Numbered from the stretch's first letter, positions 48,623 through 57,415 are shown. The stretch is DNA of 58,614 nucleotides from an uncultured bacterium (GCA_937949555.1 CALEDV010000005.1:1-58614), one strand, 5' to 3'. Notes: a model not told the origin generated them from the letters alone. Made by a program: numbers and translations.

Positions 48623-49285
48623 TTGTCAAGCTCAAAGGGGTTTCGGCTCCTAAAGGAGGAGCAAAATAGGGTTGAAGGCATCCACCGTCAGATCTTAGAT
48701 TTTGTGGATCTCAGAACCTATACTCTATTGCACCACTATTCTATGAAAAGTGACAGGGCATTTACTCTAAGGGGTATCTTGATAATGCTTGTTATCTCAG
48801 TGATTATAGCTACAGCGCTATACTCTGCTAACCTGATGCCTTCGCTGATTGATAAGGGCTTTGCAAGACAGTACGGCAGCCTTGAAGAGGTCAGGAGAAC
48901 CTTAGGTAATGAACATATAACCATCCCAAACTATTTCCCCGAGGGGATAAGGTGGCCTCCTTCATATATAGTGGCTCAAAGGTCGCCCTTTTGGGGGATA
49001 GTGATGGAGTTTCAGTCCCGTGATAGTGAGCAAACCGTTCTTTCAATAATCCAAACCGATTTGAAGGGATTGACGGAATCCTTCAGAAGACTTGATTTTA
49101 AAGAGGTTAGGGAAGAGGTAGAATACTCAATAAAGAAAAACAAGGCGATACTAAAGGTAGGGATCTGCGATAATGGCTGGGAATGTAACAGCATAAGATG
49201 GCAGGATAAAACAAGACGGTTTGAGATACTTTCTACATCATCTCCCTTTGAAACTATGAAGATAGCAGAAGGAATGATGCACTGA
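48623..49285 (+). CDS. Membrane-anchored protein paired with the M56 peptidase
   Basis: A single-pass protein of up to 220 residues: short N-terminus, one membrane helix (about 51-66, ILIMLVISVIIATALY) and an extracytoplasmic domain of about 150 residues with HITIPNYFPEGIRWPPSYIV, loosely like DUF4367-type domains. The start is uncertain: TTG 48623 lacks a well-placed ribosome site, and ATG 48743 (MKSDRAF) also lacks one. A short ATG-started frame at 48610 with a better site runs out of phase and stops after 19 codons. Location suggests a peptidase target or partner. Confidence 0.6.
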   Translation: MSSSKGFRLLKEEQNRVEGIHRQILDFVDLRTYTLLHHYSMKSDRAFTLRGILIMLVISVIIATALYSANLMPSLIDKGFARQYGSLEEVRRTLGNEHITIPNYFPEGIRWPPSYIVAQRSPFWGIVMEFQSRDSEQTVLSIIQTDLKGLTESFRRLDFKEVREEVEYSIKKNKAILKVGICDNGWECNSIRWQDKTRRFEILSTSSPFETMKIAEGMMH

Positions 49286-49384
49286 CTTAAGAACAATTTC
49301 ATATCTAAATAGGATATTATTCCAATTTCAATCCAGCCTCAAAAATGTTACTCTGTAATCAACAAAACTGAGGAGGATGGGGAC

Positions 49385-49738
49385 ATGATTACGGAGACCA
49401 ATAGGACATCAAATGCTGAAACAGTATCAGGAAAGCAAGCAAAAGCGAATTCAGGGGTTAATATTAATAAGATAGGCATAGGGATTGGTGCCCTTGCAGT
49501 AGTTGCCCTCTCAATGGCGTTCCCTTACGGACTTGGTCTGCTTGCGATTGTATGGACGATTGCGATGGCAGCCGCTGTTATTGGCACTGGTGTTATATGT
49601 TTTAAGATTGCCAAGGAGCTTATCGGAGGCACTGCGTCCTTTAACTATTCCCCTAATATGGCTTACCTGACTGGCAAAAAAGGCGCCAAAGGTAAGGTTG
49701 CAAGGACTGAGGAATCTAAAGAAGCAAAGGATGAATAG
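49385..49738 (+). CDS. Small two-helix membrane protein of unknown function
   Basis: A 117-residue protein with a polar N-terminus (1-28), two hydrophobic segments (about 29-50 and 53-80), and a lysine/glutamate-rich tail. GAGGAGG precedes ATG 49385. No family recognised. It precedes another small membrane protein and the cytochrome genes on the same strand, with gaps of 56 and 24 bp, so it may be an accessory of that complex. Confidence 0.65.
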   Translation: MITETNRTSNAETVSGKQAKANSGVNINKIGIGIGALAVVALSMAFPYGLGLLAIVWTIAMAAAVIGTGVICFKIAKELIGGTASFNYSPNMAYLTGKKGAKGKVARTEESKEAKDE

Positions 49739-49794
49739 GCTTTATTGTTGTGTTCAATGAACAACAAAGAATGATTTCCATGGAGGTGATTTAA

Positions 49795-50115
49795 ATGTAC
49801 AGAGGAGGAATGATGGCAGAAAAGGGATTCTACTGGAATCCGCTTACAGGCAGGCATGTCAATATAAACCAACAGGGACTGTTGCCTGGAGAGGCAAACA
49901 ATATATACCTGAAGATATCGCCGTTGCTGCTGCTTGCAGTGGCGCCCTTCTTTGGACTCATGTTTGTTATATTTTTACCCCTTTTAGGGGTAGGAGTCTT
50001 TCTTATACTGTGTTTATTGCCTGTGTTCAGCGCCCTGTCCTCTACGGCAATGACTGGTTTGCGCACCATAAGCCGTATGGCAGGTATGAATGGCTCTTTT
50101 AGGAAGCACAAGTAA
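49795..50115 (+). CDS. Small membrane protein preceding the cytochrome operon
   Basis: A 106-residue protein with a soluble start (GFYWNPLTGRHVNINQQGLLPGEA), two adjacent hydrophobic segments (about 42-60 and 63-85) and a basic C-terminus. GGAGGTGAT is a near-perfect ribosome site for ATG 49795. No domain is recognised. It lies 24 bp before the small multiheme cytochrome and is probably part of the same transcript. Confidence 0.65.
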   Translation: MYRGGMMAEKGFYWNPLTGRHVNINQQGLLPGEANNIYLKISPLLLLAVAPFFGLMFVIFLPLLGVGVFLILCLLPVFSALSSTAMTGLRTISRMAGMNGSFRKHK

Positions 50116-50139
50116 ACAAAAAAGCGGAGGCAACCTTAT

Positions 50140-50631
50140 ATGAATTGTAATTTTCAAATCAAGGTAATTGTAAGAAGGCTGCTATATGCAGTTTTGTGCT
50201 TAGGAGCCATTCTTACAATTTCTCTATCATCAGGCATGCTCTGGACGGAAGCCTCTGGCAAGTCCGTTCCTGAGAATATAGTAATTGACAACATAAAAGG
50301 AAAGTATAGTCCTGTGAACTTTGACCACAAAAGACATCTGTCCATTGCAGGTTCTTGCGGTAAGTGTCACCATACCCATACGCAGAAGACCTATGCAGAG
50401 TGTAACCGCTGTCACAGTAGGGTCTCAGAGCTGTTTAAGGCAGAAACCAACCATAGTTTCATGCCCTGCAAAAGCTGTCACAATGAGCATGACCTCAAGG
50501 ACCTTACGGTACCCTCCTTGAAGGTGGCTTACCATCAAGTGTGCTTTAAGTGTCATGTGGGCATAGGAGAATTGGGCCTTTCACCTACAGGATGCACGAA
50601 GGTATGCCATACAGCAGCGCCAGGAAAATAA
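50140..50631 (+). CDS. Small periplasmic multiheme cytochrome c (class III-like)
   Basis: A 163-residue cytochrome with an N-terminal membrane/signal segment (about 8-38). Four canonical heme sites are present: CGKCH (73-77), CNRCH (88-92), CKSCH (110-114) and CFKCH (135-139). A fifth possible site with three spacing residues, CTKVCH (152-157), is at the end. Extra histidines (FDHKRH, CHHTH, NHSF, NEHD) can supply distal ligands, as in cytochromes c3/c7. It should exchange electrons with the FeS/NrfD subunits encoded next or with soluble partners. Confidence 0.88.
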   Translation: MNCNFQIKVIVRRLLYAVLCLGAILTISLSSGMLWTEASGKSVPENIVIDNIKGKYSPVNFDHKRHLSIAGSCGKCHHTHTQKTYAECNRCHSRVSELFKAETNHSFMPCKSCHNEHDLKDLTVPSLKVAYHQVCFKCHVGIGELGLSPTGCTKVCHTAAPGK

Positions 50632-50656
50632 ATAAGGAAAGGGAGGATAGGAATAA

Positions 50657-51583
50657 ATGTCAGAGGACAAAAAAGACAAAAAGGGTATTGCCCTGAGCAG
50701 GAGAGGTTTTCTCTCTCTTTCTATGCTTACAGGAGCCACAGCACTAAGTCTTTCCTCTAAGTCTGAGGCATCTATTGACAAATTCAAGGGCTGGCCTGGG
50801 AGTTTCGGAATGCTTACAGACCTTAGCGCCTGTGTAGGCTGCAGGAGCTGTGAAAGGGCCTGTAATGAAACCTATAATATGCCTCAGCCTGAAAAACCCT
50901 ATGAGGATTCCTCAGTATTTAAAGAAAGACGGTGGCCTGATGGCAGGACCTATACCGTTGTAAACAGATATCAAGGCGTGGGCAAATCAAAAAGGACTGC
51001 TTACAGGAAGGTACAGTGCAACCATTGTCTTGAGCCTGCCTGTGCAACCGCATGTCCCATACATGCCTATGAAAAGACCCCAGAGGGTTCGGTGATGTAC
51101 GATGAAGACCTTTGTTTTGGCTGTAGGTATTGCGTAATAGCCTGTCCTTTTAATATCCCAGGTTATGATTATGACAGCGCCTTTGAGCCTAAGATAGTGA
51201 AATGTATAATGTGTTATCCCCGATTAAAGGAAAACAAGATGCCTGCCTGTGCTGAGGCATGTCCAGTAGGGGCAATAACCTTTGGCAAAAGGGATGATCT
51301 TATTAAACTTGCCAAGAAAAAGATTGCCGACAATCCGGATAAATATATAAACCATATCTATGGCGAACATGAAGTAGGTGGTACCTCGTGGCTTTATATA
51401 TCCGATGTGCCCTTTGAAGAACTTGGGTTTTCAGTTAATCTGCCTGACAGACCTATTATAGAACTCACAAAGGGCTATATGCAGACTGTCCCGATCATCT
51501 TTACCACCTTTCCTGCCATATTTGGACTGGTATATGCCGCTACCCATAGAAAAGGTGCAGATACAAAGGGAGGTAATGAATGA
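50657..51583 (+). CDS. Tat-exported four-cluster ferredoxin subunit (HmcB/DsrO-like)
   Basis: A 308-residue periplasmic electron carrier. The twin-arginine signal SRRGFLSL is at 14-21. Four cysteine groups suit four [4Fe-4S] clusters: CVGCRSCERAC, CNHCLEPACATAC, CFGCRYCVIAC and CIMCYPRL...CAEACP. A C-terminal hydrophobic helix (about 275-297) anchors it to the membrane, as in HybA/HmcB/DsrO. Its stop overlaps the NrfD-type gene (ATGA), the usual arrangement for FeS/NrfD pairs. It links quinone chemistry in the membrane to the periplasmic cytochromes. Confidence 0.93.
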   Translation: MSEDKKDKKGIALSRRGFLSLSMLTGATALSLSSKSEASIDKFKGWPGSFGMLTDLSACVGCRSCERACNETYNMPQPEKPYEDSSVFKERRWPDGRTYTVVNRYQGVGKSKRTAYRKVQCNHCLEPACATACPIHAYEKTPEGSVMYDEDLCFGCRYCVIACPFNIPGYDYDSAFEPKIVKCIMCYPRLKENKMPACAEACPVGAITFGKRDDLIKLAKKKIADNPDKYINHIYGEHEVGGTSWLYISDVPFEELGFSVNLPDRPIIELTKGYMQTVPIIFTTFPAIFGLVYAATHRKGADTKGGNE

Positions 51584-52806
51584 GCAATCAAGGGACATCT
51601 TTTAAGGATTGGATGAAGGATAAGCTTTTTATGGGGAAGACACCGGTGGAGTACTCTAAAACTCTGGTTACGCCCTTTAATGTAGTTGCAGCAATTATCC
51701 TGCTTGGTTCTCTGCCTGTATTTTGGATGAGGTATACTCAAGGTCTAAGCACCGTTATCCATGCCAATAGTGAGTATCCATGGGGTCTTCTCCTGAGTTG
51801 GGGAATCTTTGCAGGAGAACCCCTTTTCGCCTGCGGTTTTATTGTGGCAGCAGCTTATTATCTTTTTGGTATGAAGGAATTTAAGCCTTTTGTGAGGCTT
51901 GCAGTATTGGGAGGTATGCTTGGATATATTTTTGCTGCCTCTTATCTACTTATAGATTTGGGAAGACCTTGGAGGATATATTACCCCATGTTAATCAACT
52001 ATGGTCCAGCATCGGTGCTTTTTGTGGTCGCCTGGCATGTTTCACTATATTGCACCGTGCAGTTATTGGAATTCTCTCCGGCAATACTGGAGTGGCTGGG
52101 GTCTAAGAGGCTGCATAAATGGGCTGTCAAGTTGACTGTGGGGCTGATAATAGGAGGTGTTATTCTATCCACTGTGCATCAGTCCGCCCTTGGGGCTATG
52201 TACTTAGCAACCCCGGGAAAACTGCATCCCCTTTGGTATTCCTCCATGCTGCCCCTCTTGTTTTTTAGCTCAGCCATATATGCGGCCATGTCCTTTGCTG
52301 TTATACTGGCACAGTTTGCAGTGCGCTATTTTAGTGAAAGGTGCGACAGGGAGTTTATTGAAGCCGTTCCAACGATGACCAAGATACTTGGGAAAGGCGC
52401 TGCGCTTTCTATATTTGTGTATTTTGCCTTGAAGATACTTGCCCTTGCCCAGGATGGCAGGTGGGGATATCTAATGACAGGATACGGTTATTGGTATCTT
52501 GTGGAATTGCTCGGATTGGTTGCAATGCCTATGGTGCTTTTTATAATTGGAGTAAAGATGGATAGTCTAAAGGTGATAAGGGTTGCATCTTTGATTGCGG
52601 TCGTAGGCATACTTATTAACAGGGTAAATGTAAACCTTATAGCCTTTAACTGGAATCAGCCTAATCATTTTGCAGGTATAATACCTCCATGGTCTGAGGT
52701 GCACATGATAGCTGCAATGGTAACCTTGCATATTATTGTATTTAGATGGATAATGAATAGATTCCCAGTAACCCAAGAATTGCCCCAATACAGAGGCACC
52801 CACTGA
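51580..52806 (+). CDS. NrfD/PsrC-type quinone-interacting membrane subunit
   Basis: A 408-residue protein with about nine to ten transmembrane helices of the NrfD family (SWGIFAGEPLFACGFIVAAAYYL, YLLIDLGRPWRIYY, VHQSALGAMYL, RVNVNLIAFNW). Members bind menaquinone and pass electrons to or from the partner ferredoxin subunit. Translational overlap with that subunit confirms the pair. Proton translocation, as proposed for some NrfD complexes, cannot be judged from sequence. Confidence 0.92.
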   Translation: MSNQGTSFKDWMKDKLFMGKTPVEYSKTLVTPFNVVAAIILLGSLPVFWMRYTQGLSTVIHANSEYPWGLLLSWGIFAGEPLFACGFIVAAAYYLFGMKEFKPFVRLAVLGGMLGYIFAASYLLIDLGRPWRIYYPMLINYGPASVLFVVAWHVSLYCTVQLLEFSPAILEWLGSKRLHKWAVKLTVGLIIGGVILSTVHQSALGAMYLATPGKLHPLWYSSMLPLLFFSSAIYAAMSFAVILAQFAVRYFSERCDREFIEAVPTMTKILGKGAALSIFVYFALKILALAQDGRWGYLMTGYGYWYLVELLGLVAMPMVLFIIGVKMDSLKVIRVASLIAVVGILINRVNVNLIAFNWNQPNHFAGIIPPWSEVHMIAAMVTLHIIVFRWIMNRFPVTQELPQYRGTH

Positions 52807-52836
52807 ATCTGATAAATATAATAAAGAAGGTGAGCT

Positions 52837-54282
52837 ATGAAAGGGACATCAAGACTAATATGCTTAAGGGCGCTGTTATGTCTGTCTATGCTGTTCCTTT
52901 CTTGCACCCTCTCATGGGCGGCGGATACCAAAGAGGAGAATAACTATTGCTTTCAATGTCATTCTGAAAAGGGTTCAGTCAAAAGGTTCTCCGACGGCAC
53001 CTTTGTATCGACCTATATAGATAGAAATTCCTTTGAGAAATCCACTCATGGCTCCCTACGCTGCAGTCAATGCCACAAGGATTTCTCTGTGCAGAACCAT
53101 CCCAAAAGAGAATTCAGAAGCAAGCTGCAGTACCAAATAAAGTCCTCCTATGCTTGCAGGGAATGCCATTCCGAAAGGAGTATCAAGAGCAAAAGCATAC
53201 ACAACTCTCTGTTTGCAAGGGAAAAAGAGGGCAAGCCTGTGGTATGCACCGATTGCCACAGCGCCCATGCGGTAATGCGTATTGGCGCAGGCACAATATC
53301 CATAGCAGAGGAAAGATACTGTCTTGAGTGTCATGCCCAAGATAGAACGATGACTTTTAAGAATGGAGAAACTCTTTCAATAAAGGTTCATATAACGGAC
53401 TTGAGGCAGTCGCCTCATAGAAACTTGAGTTGCTCTGACTGTCATCTCGGATATTCAAGACAAGAGCATCCGAAAAGACACTTTAGGTCTATGAGGGAAT
53501 ACAGGATTGCAAACGCTGACAACTGTAAAAAATGCCACTTTGATAAATTTTGGAGTGTATCTGAGAGCATCCATTATTCTATGATCAATGTAGGCAGGCT
53601 TGATGCCCCCACTTGCATTGACTGTCATGGTGGGCATGCCACAGCATCTATGGTAAACAACAGGCTTTCAGTGGTAAACAAGTGTAAAACCTGTCATGGG
53701 TATATATACGATATGTACGCGAAAAGTGTGCATGGCAAGGCGCTTTACGAAGAAGATAACAGGGATGCACCGAGCTGTATTGACTGTCATACGGCTCACA
53801 AAATCAAACTCCCTACAACATCAGAGTTTCATAATCAAATACCTGAGATGTGCAGCCATTGTCACAGTAACCCAAATATAATGAATAAATACGGTCTTTC
53901 TGTGGATGTTGTGAAAACCTATTTGACAGATTTTCATGGTGTTGCCCTGAAAATGCAAAAAAACCAGGAATCAAAAAGATACAAACCTGAGCCTCCTATG
54001 GCAGTATGTACTGACTGCCACGGGACACACGATATAGTTAGAGCAACTGGTGCAAATGTCCAAATAATAAGAAATAACCTATTAAAACAGTGTCGCTCTT
54101 GTCATGCAAGGGCCAAAGAAAACTTTCCTGACGCTTGGCTGAGCCACTATAAGCCGAGCCTAACTCACGCCCCTGCAGTCTTCATGGCTGAACAATTTTA
54201 TAAAATAATGATGCCAATAATAATCCTTGGCATATTATTTCATGTGCTGCTGCATATATGGCGCTATCTGATTGATAGATAA
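52837..54282 (+). CDS. Membrane-anchored 13-heme cytochrome c
   Basis: A 481-residue protein with a signal peptide (1-28) and a C-terminal membrane helix (about 457-478). Thirteen CxxCH motifs start at residues 38, 76, 107, 137, 162, 199, 230, 260, 283, 314, 339, 391 and 419. Residues 36-148 (hemes 1-4) and 160-271 (hemes 5-8) are duplicates sharing HPKRxFRS and SIH...CxDCH; hemes 9-10 resemble the end of that unit. It is close in gene context to Hmc, Nhc/Ohc and Cbc complexes but matches none of them in heme number. Expected role: periplasmic electron storage or transfer between quinone modules and acceptors. Confidence 0.9.
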   Translation: MKGTSRLICLRALLCLSMLFLSCTLSWAADTKEENNYCFQCHSEKGSVKRFSDGTFVSTYIDRNSFEKSTHGSLRCSQCHKDFSVQNHPKREFRSKLQYQIKSSYACRECHSERSIKSKSIHNSLFAREKEGKPVVCTDCHSAHAVMRIGAGTISIAEERYCLECHAQDRTMTFKNGETLSIKVHITDLRQSPHRNLSCSDCHLGYSRQEHPKRHFRSMREYRIANADNCKKCHFDKFWSVSESIHYSMINVGRLDAPTCIDCHGGHATASMVNNRLSVVNKCKTCHGYIYDMYAKSVHGKALYEEDNRDAPSCIDCHTAHKIKLPTTSEFHNQIPEMCSHCHSNPNIMNKYGLSVDVVKTYLTDFHGVALKMQKNQESKRYKPEPPMAVCTDCHGTHDIVRATGANVQIIRNNLLKQCRSCHARAKENFPDAWLSHYKPSLTHAPAVFMAEQFYKIMMPIIILGILFHVLLHIWRYLIDR

Positions 54283-54297
54283 AAGACAGGAGGAACC

Positions 54298-54939
54298 ATG
54301 ATGCAAGAGGGACTTGTCAGAAGATTTAATGTGTACAGGATTCTGGAGCATCTGGCGCTTATATTCATTTTTGTAACCCTTATTGCCACTGGTCTGCCTC
54401 AAAAATATCACCATTTTGCATTGTCCCAATATATAATTTATTTGTTTGGCGGGATTGTTAATATGAGGCATGTGCATCACATTGCTGCTGTGGCATTTAC
54501 GATATTATTTTTACAGCATATCATAGTTAATTTTATCTGCATAAGTCTCAGAAAATGGGGCGCTTCAATGATGATCACCTTAAAAGATGTATATGATGCC
54601 CGAGAAGACATAAAGTATTACATAGGCATATCCAAAACACCTCCAGTGTATGGGCGATACTCTTATAAAGAAAAGTTTACCTATTGGTTGCTTCTGCTTG
54701 GCAGTCTTCAGATAATATTTACTGGTTTTATTATATGGTTTCCTGTAGAGGTTACTTATTACCTCCCTGGACAGTTTGTTCCGGCTGCTAAGATTGTGCA
54801 TTCAAATGAGGCGATGCTTATATTCGTCATTATTGTGTTATGGCATATCTATGATTCTATCTTCAGTCCAGAGCATTTCCCCCTCAATAAGAGTATTTTT
54901 ACAGGGTATGGAGAAAAACGGTATGAATTGGATGAATAA
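54298..54939 (+). CDS. Cytochrome b (FdnI / thiosulfate-reductase gamma-like) subunit
   Basis: A 213-residue membrane protein with four helices (about 17-35, 55-78, 121-142 and 164-184). Histidines in EHLALIFIF, MRHVHHIAAVAF, HIIVNF, VHSNEAML and VLWHIYDSI can ligate two b hemes, as in formate dehydrogenase gamma and related subunits. It would oxidise menaquinol or reduce menaquinone and pass electrons to the 13-heme cytochrome encoded 15 bp upstream. The dual ATG at 54298 follows AGGAGG. Confidence 0.85.
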   Translation: MMQEGLVRRFNVYRILEHLALIFIFVTLIATGLPQKYHHFALSQYIIYLFGGIVNMRHVHHIAAVAFTILFLQHIIVNFICISLRKWGASMMITLKDVYDAREDIKYYIGISKTPPVYGRYSYKEKFTYWLLLLGSLQIIFTGFIIWFPVEVTYYLPGQFVPAAKIVHSNEAMLIFVIIVLWHIYDSIFSPEHFPLNKSIFTGYGEKRYELDE

Positions 54940-54942
54940 GAG

Positions 54943-56781
54943 ATGCGCAAAAAGATAATAACTGCGATCATTTTATCTGTGTTGTTAGTATCAATTTCTG
55001 TTGGTGTTGTCAGTTATATTAGCGTTAGCAATACCATTGAGGTGTCTCTTTCCAAGAGATTTGCCCTGGCTCGCACTATAGCAAATTATGTAGAGGTAAT
55101 TATTAACAACAATTTCAACAGACTTTACGATGTTTCCCTTTCCTATAAGGTTGATCTAAAGGACGGGAATTGGGAGCCAGAAACGAAACTCCTTGAAAGT
55201 GCATACAGGTATTCTCTTTTTACAGAGGGTGTGTTTTTGTTAGACAAAGAGGGCAGAGAGATCCTTTCATTTCCTCAAAGAATAGGGTATTTCTCTGATA
55301 TATCTTACATAAGTTATGTTAACCATGTATTCCGCACAGGCAGGCCTATAATCTCAAATGTTTTTACAATAAGTAAGATTAACAAGAAGGTAATCTTTAT
55401 TATGACACCCCTGAAAGACATAAACGGCAAGATTATAGGTATCGTTGGGGGTATCCTTAGTCCAGCAGATCAATTAATCAACAAACTGCTTGTGAGCGCT
55501 AAGCTGGATGAAAACACCTATATTGAGATAATAGATTCCAATGAGATGGTTGTTGCATCAAGCAGTCCTGATAGGGTATTAGAACACCATGATCACGAAA
55601 ATAGTTTGGCAAGGATGATAAAGGAGGCAAGAGAGGGAATTATTGAGTGCAGGCATGGTTACTCTTCAAGAAAAAAGGATTACAAACCTCTGGACCTGCT
55701 GGTATTTGTGCCCTTTAAGTTTGCTCCCTGGGGAGTAGTTGTGGGGCAACCCGCAAAGGATATCTATAGCCCCGCCTATGATTTGGTCAGAACTCTTACA
55801 ATACTGGTAATTGTGTCAATTGTGCTGTCTCTTATACTATCAGTAGCTATAACAAGAAACATTATCAACCCTCTGTCCTCTCTAACAGCCTCGGCTATGA
55901 GGATTGCTGAAGGAGATTTAGATACCCCAGTGCAACGGGTTGGCTCAGATGAGATATTCTTGCTGAGCAAGAGTTTTGATGAAATGAGAGACAGGCTTGC
56001 CCGTTCTTTAGAGAGCATAAAGGAGCAAAATGTTGAGTTAGAAAACAGAGTCGCCCTTAGGACCCAACAGATAAGGGATAGCAGGCTTAAGATACAAACC
56101 CTGCTGAAAAAGATCATGTATTCTCAGGAGGAGGAACGTTTAAGAATAGCTCGGGATCTGCATGATACTATCCTTCAGGACATCTCTGCATTCTTGATAA
56201 AGCTCGATGTATGCAGGATGCAGCCTGAAAAAATCAATGTAGAACAGATAGACAATATGAGAAATGTGGCAGTCAAGATAATTGACACTCTCCATACAGT
56301 TATCAAGGATTTAAGACCCAGCGTGATAGATGATCTTGGGTTAGAGGCTGCTACTGTTTCCATGCTTGAAAAGAGACTGAATGAAAAGGGCATTAACTTC
56401 TTTTTGGATATTAAAAGACCAATACAAAGCCGACTTCCTGCTGATATGGAGATAGCGCTCTATAGGATAATACAGGAATGCATTATTAATATTGAGAGAC
56501 ATTCCCAGGCACAGAATGTGTTTGTTGTCATTGATGCCAAAGCTGACTCAATAGATATAATTATTGAGGATGATGGTGTTGGTTTTGACTTATCGGAACT
56601 TATGAGTTATCCTGTCAAGGATGGAAGGGGATTAGGAATTATAGGGATGAAAGAGAGGGCAGCCCTCATTAATGGCCAAGTAAACATACTGAGCAAGCCA
56701 GGAGAGGGCACAAGGATATGTATAAATGCCCCATTAACAAAGGAGGATGAGGTTGTCAAAGATAAAGGTATTGATAGCTGA
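54943..56781 (+). CDS. NarX-type sensor histidine kinase (dCache-HAMP-HisKA_3)
   Basis: A 612-residue membrane sensor, 3 nt after the cytochrome b gene. TM1 is 5-28, the periplasmic dCache-like region 30-280, TM2 284-304 and HAMP 305-357. The HisKA_3 phosphoacceptor is His407 in RIARDLHDTILQDI, and the ATPase is about 450-605 with EDDGVGFDL and GLGIIGMKERA. This is the NarX/DegS class that partners LuxR-type regulators. Operon position suggests that it senses an electron acceptor or redox state relevant to the cytochrome genes. Confidence 0.92.
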   Translation: MRKKIITAIILSVLLVSISVGVVSYISVSNTIEVSLSKRFALARTIANYVEVIINNNFNRLYDVSLSYKVDLKDGNWEPETKLLESAYRYSLFTEGVFLLDKEGREILSFPQRIGYFSDISYISYVNHVFRTGRPIISNVFTISKINKKVIFIMTPLKDINGKIIGIVGGILSPADQLINKLLVSAKLDENTYIEIIDSNEMVVASSSPDRVLEHHDHENSLARMIKEAREGIIECRHGYSSRKKDYKPLDLLVFVPFKFAPWGVVVGQPAKDIYSPAYDLVRTLTILVIVSIVLSLILSVAITRNIINPLSSLTASAMRIAEGDLDTPVQRVGSDEIFLLSKSFDEMRDRLARSLESIKEQNVELENRVALRTQQIRDSRLKIQTLLKKIMYSQEEERLRIARDLHDTILQDISAFLIKLDVCRMQPEKINVEQIDNMRNVAVKIIDTLHTVIKDLRPSVIDDLGLEAATVSMLEKRLNEKGINFFLDIKRPIQSRLPADMEIALYRIIQECIINIERHSQAQNVFVVIDAKADSIDIIIEDDGVGFDLSELMSYPVKDGRGLGIIGMKERAALINGQVNILSKPGEGTRICINAPLTKEDEVVKDKGIDS

Positions 56782-57415
56782 TGACCATGCCCTTGTAAGG
56801 GAAGGTATTGCGGCATTGCTTAAATTCAGCAATGACATTGAGGTGGCTGGTGAGGCCTCTGACGGTATTGAGGCTATTGAACAAGCGGCAAGACTCAAAC
56901 CTGATATTATCATTATGGATATAAGTATGCCACGGCTTGGAGGACTTGAGGCAACAATTGAGCTCAAGAAATCAGACCCTGATGTAAAGATTATTGTTCT
57001 CACCCAGTATGACGACAGGGAATATATATCCAGGTTCCTGAAGGCAGGTGTTTCTGGGTACCTGCTGAAGAAGGCCGTAGGAAGCGAACTGATCAATGCC
57101 ATAAGGGCAGTCAGCAGGGGGGAGTTTTACCTTTTCTCTGCCATAGCCTCTGAGGTGGTGTCAGGATATATAGGCCGTGACAGTTTGGGTTCGCAGGAAG
57201 ACCCCTATGAGAGACTTACAGACAGGGAAAAGCAGGTGCTCAAACTCATTGCTGAAGGACACAGTCATAAGGAGATTGCAAACATTTTAAATATTAGCGT
57301 AAAGACAGCCATTGCCCACCAGACAAATATTTCAGAAAAGCTTGGAATCAACAGCAAAACAGGACTTGTAAAATTTGCCATATCAAAGGGCATAATAAAG
57401 CTTGATTCCTCATAA
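56753..57415 (+). CDS. NarL/LuxR-type response regulator
   Basis: A 220-residue receiver plus helix-turn-helix. Start chosen as TTG 56753: AAAGGAGG ends six bases before it, whereas the in-frame ATG at 56747 directly abuts the ribosome site. The receiver has ADDH, Asp56 in IIIMDISMP and a Lys in YLLKKAV. The GerE-type HTH (about 155-212) has LTDREKQVLKLIAEGHSHKEIA and VKTAIAHQTNISEKL. It overlaps the sensor gene by 29 nt and should control transcription, probably of the cytochrome operon; target sites were not identified. Confidence 0.93.
   Translation: MSKIKVLIADDHALVREGIAALLKFSNDIEVAGEASDGIEAIEQAARLKPDIIIMDISMPRLGGLEATIELKKSDPDVKIIVLTQYDDREYISRFLKAGVSGYLLKKAVGSELINAIRAVSRGEFYLFSAIASEVVSGYIGRDSLGSQEDPYERLTDREKQVLKLIAEGHSHKEIANILNISVKTAIAHQTNISEKLGINSKTGLVKFAISKGIIKLDSS

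Noticed and set aside
52837-54282. Lipoprotein signal (LSC at residues 21-23) in the 13-heme cytochrome
   Set aside because: The residues before the cysteine do not fit a lipobox well and a signal peptidase I site follows at SWA-AD.
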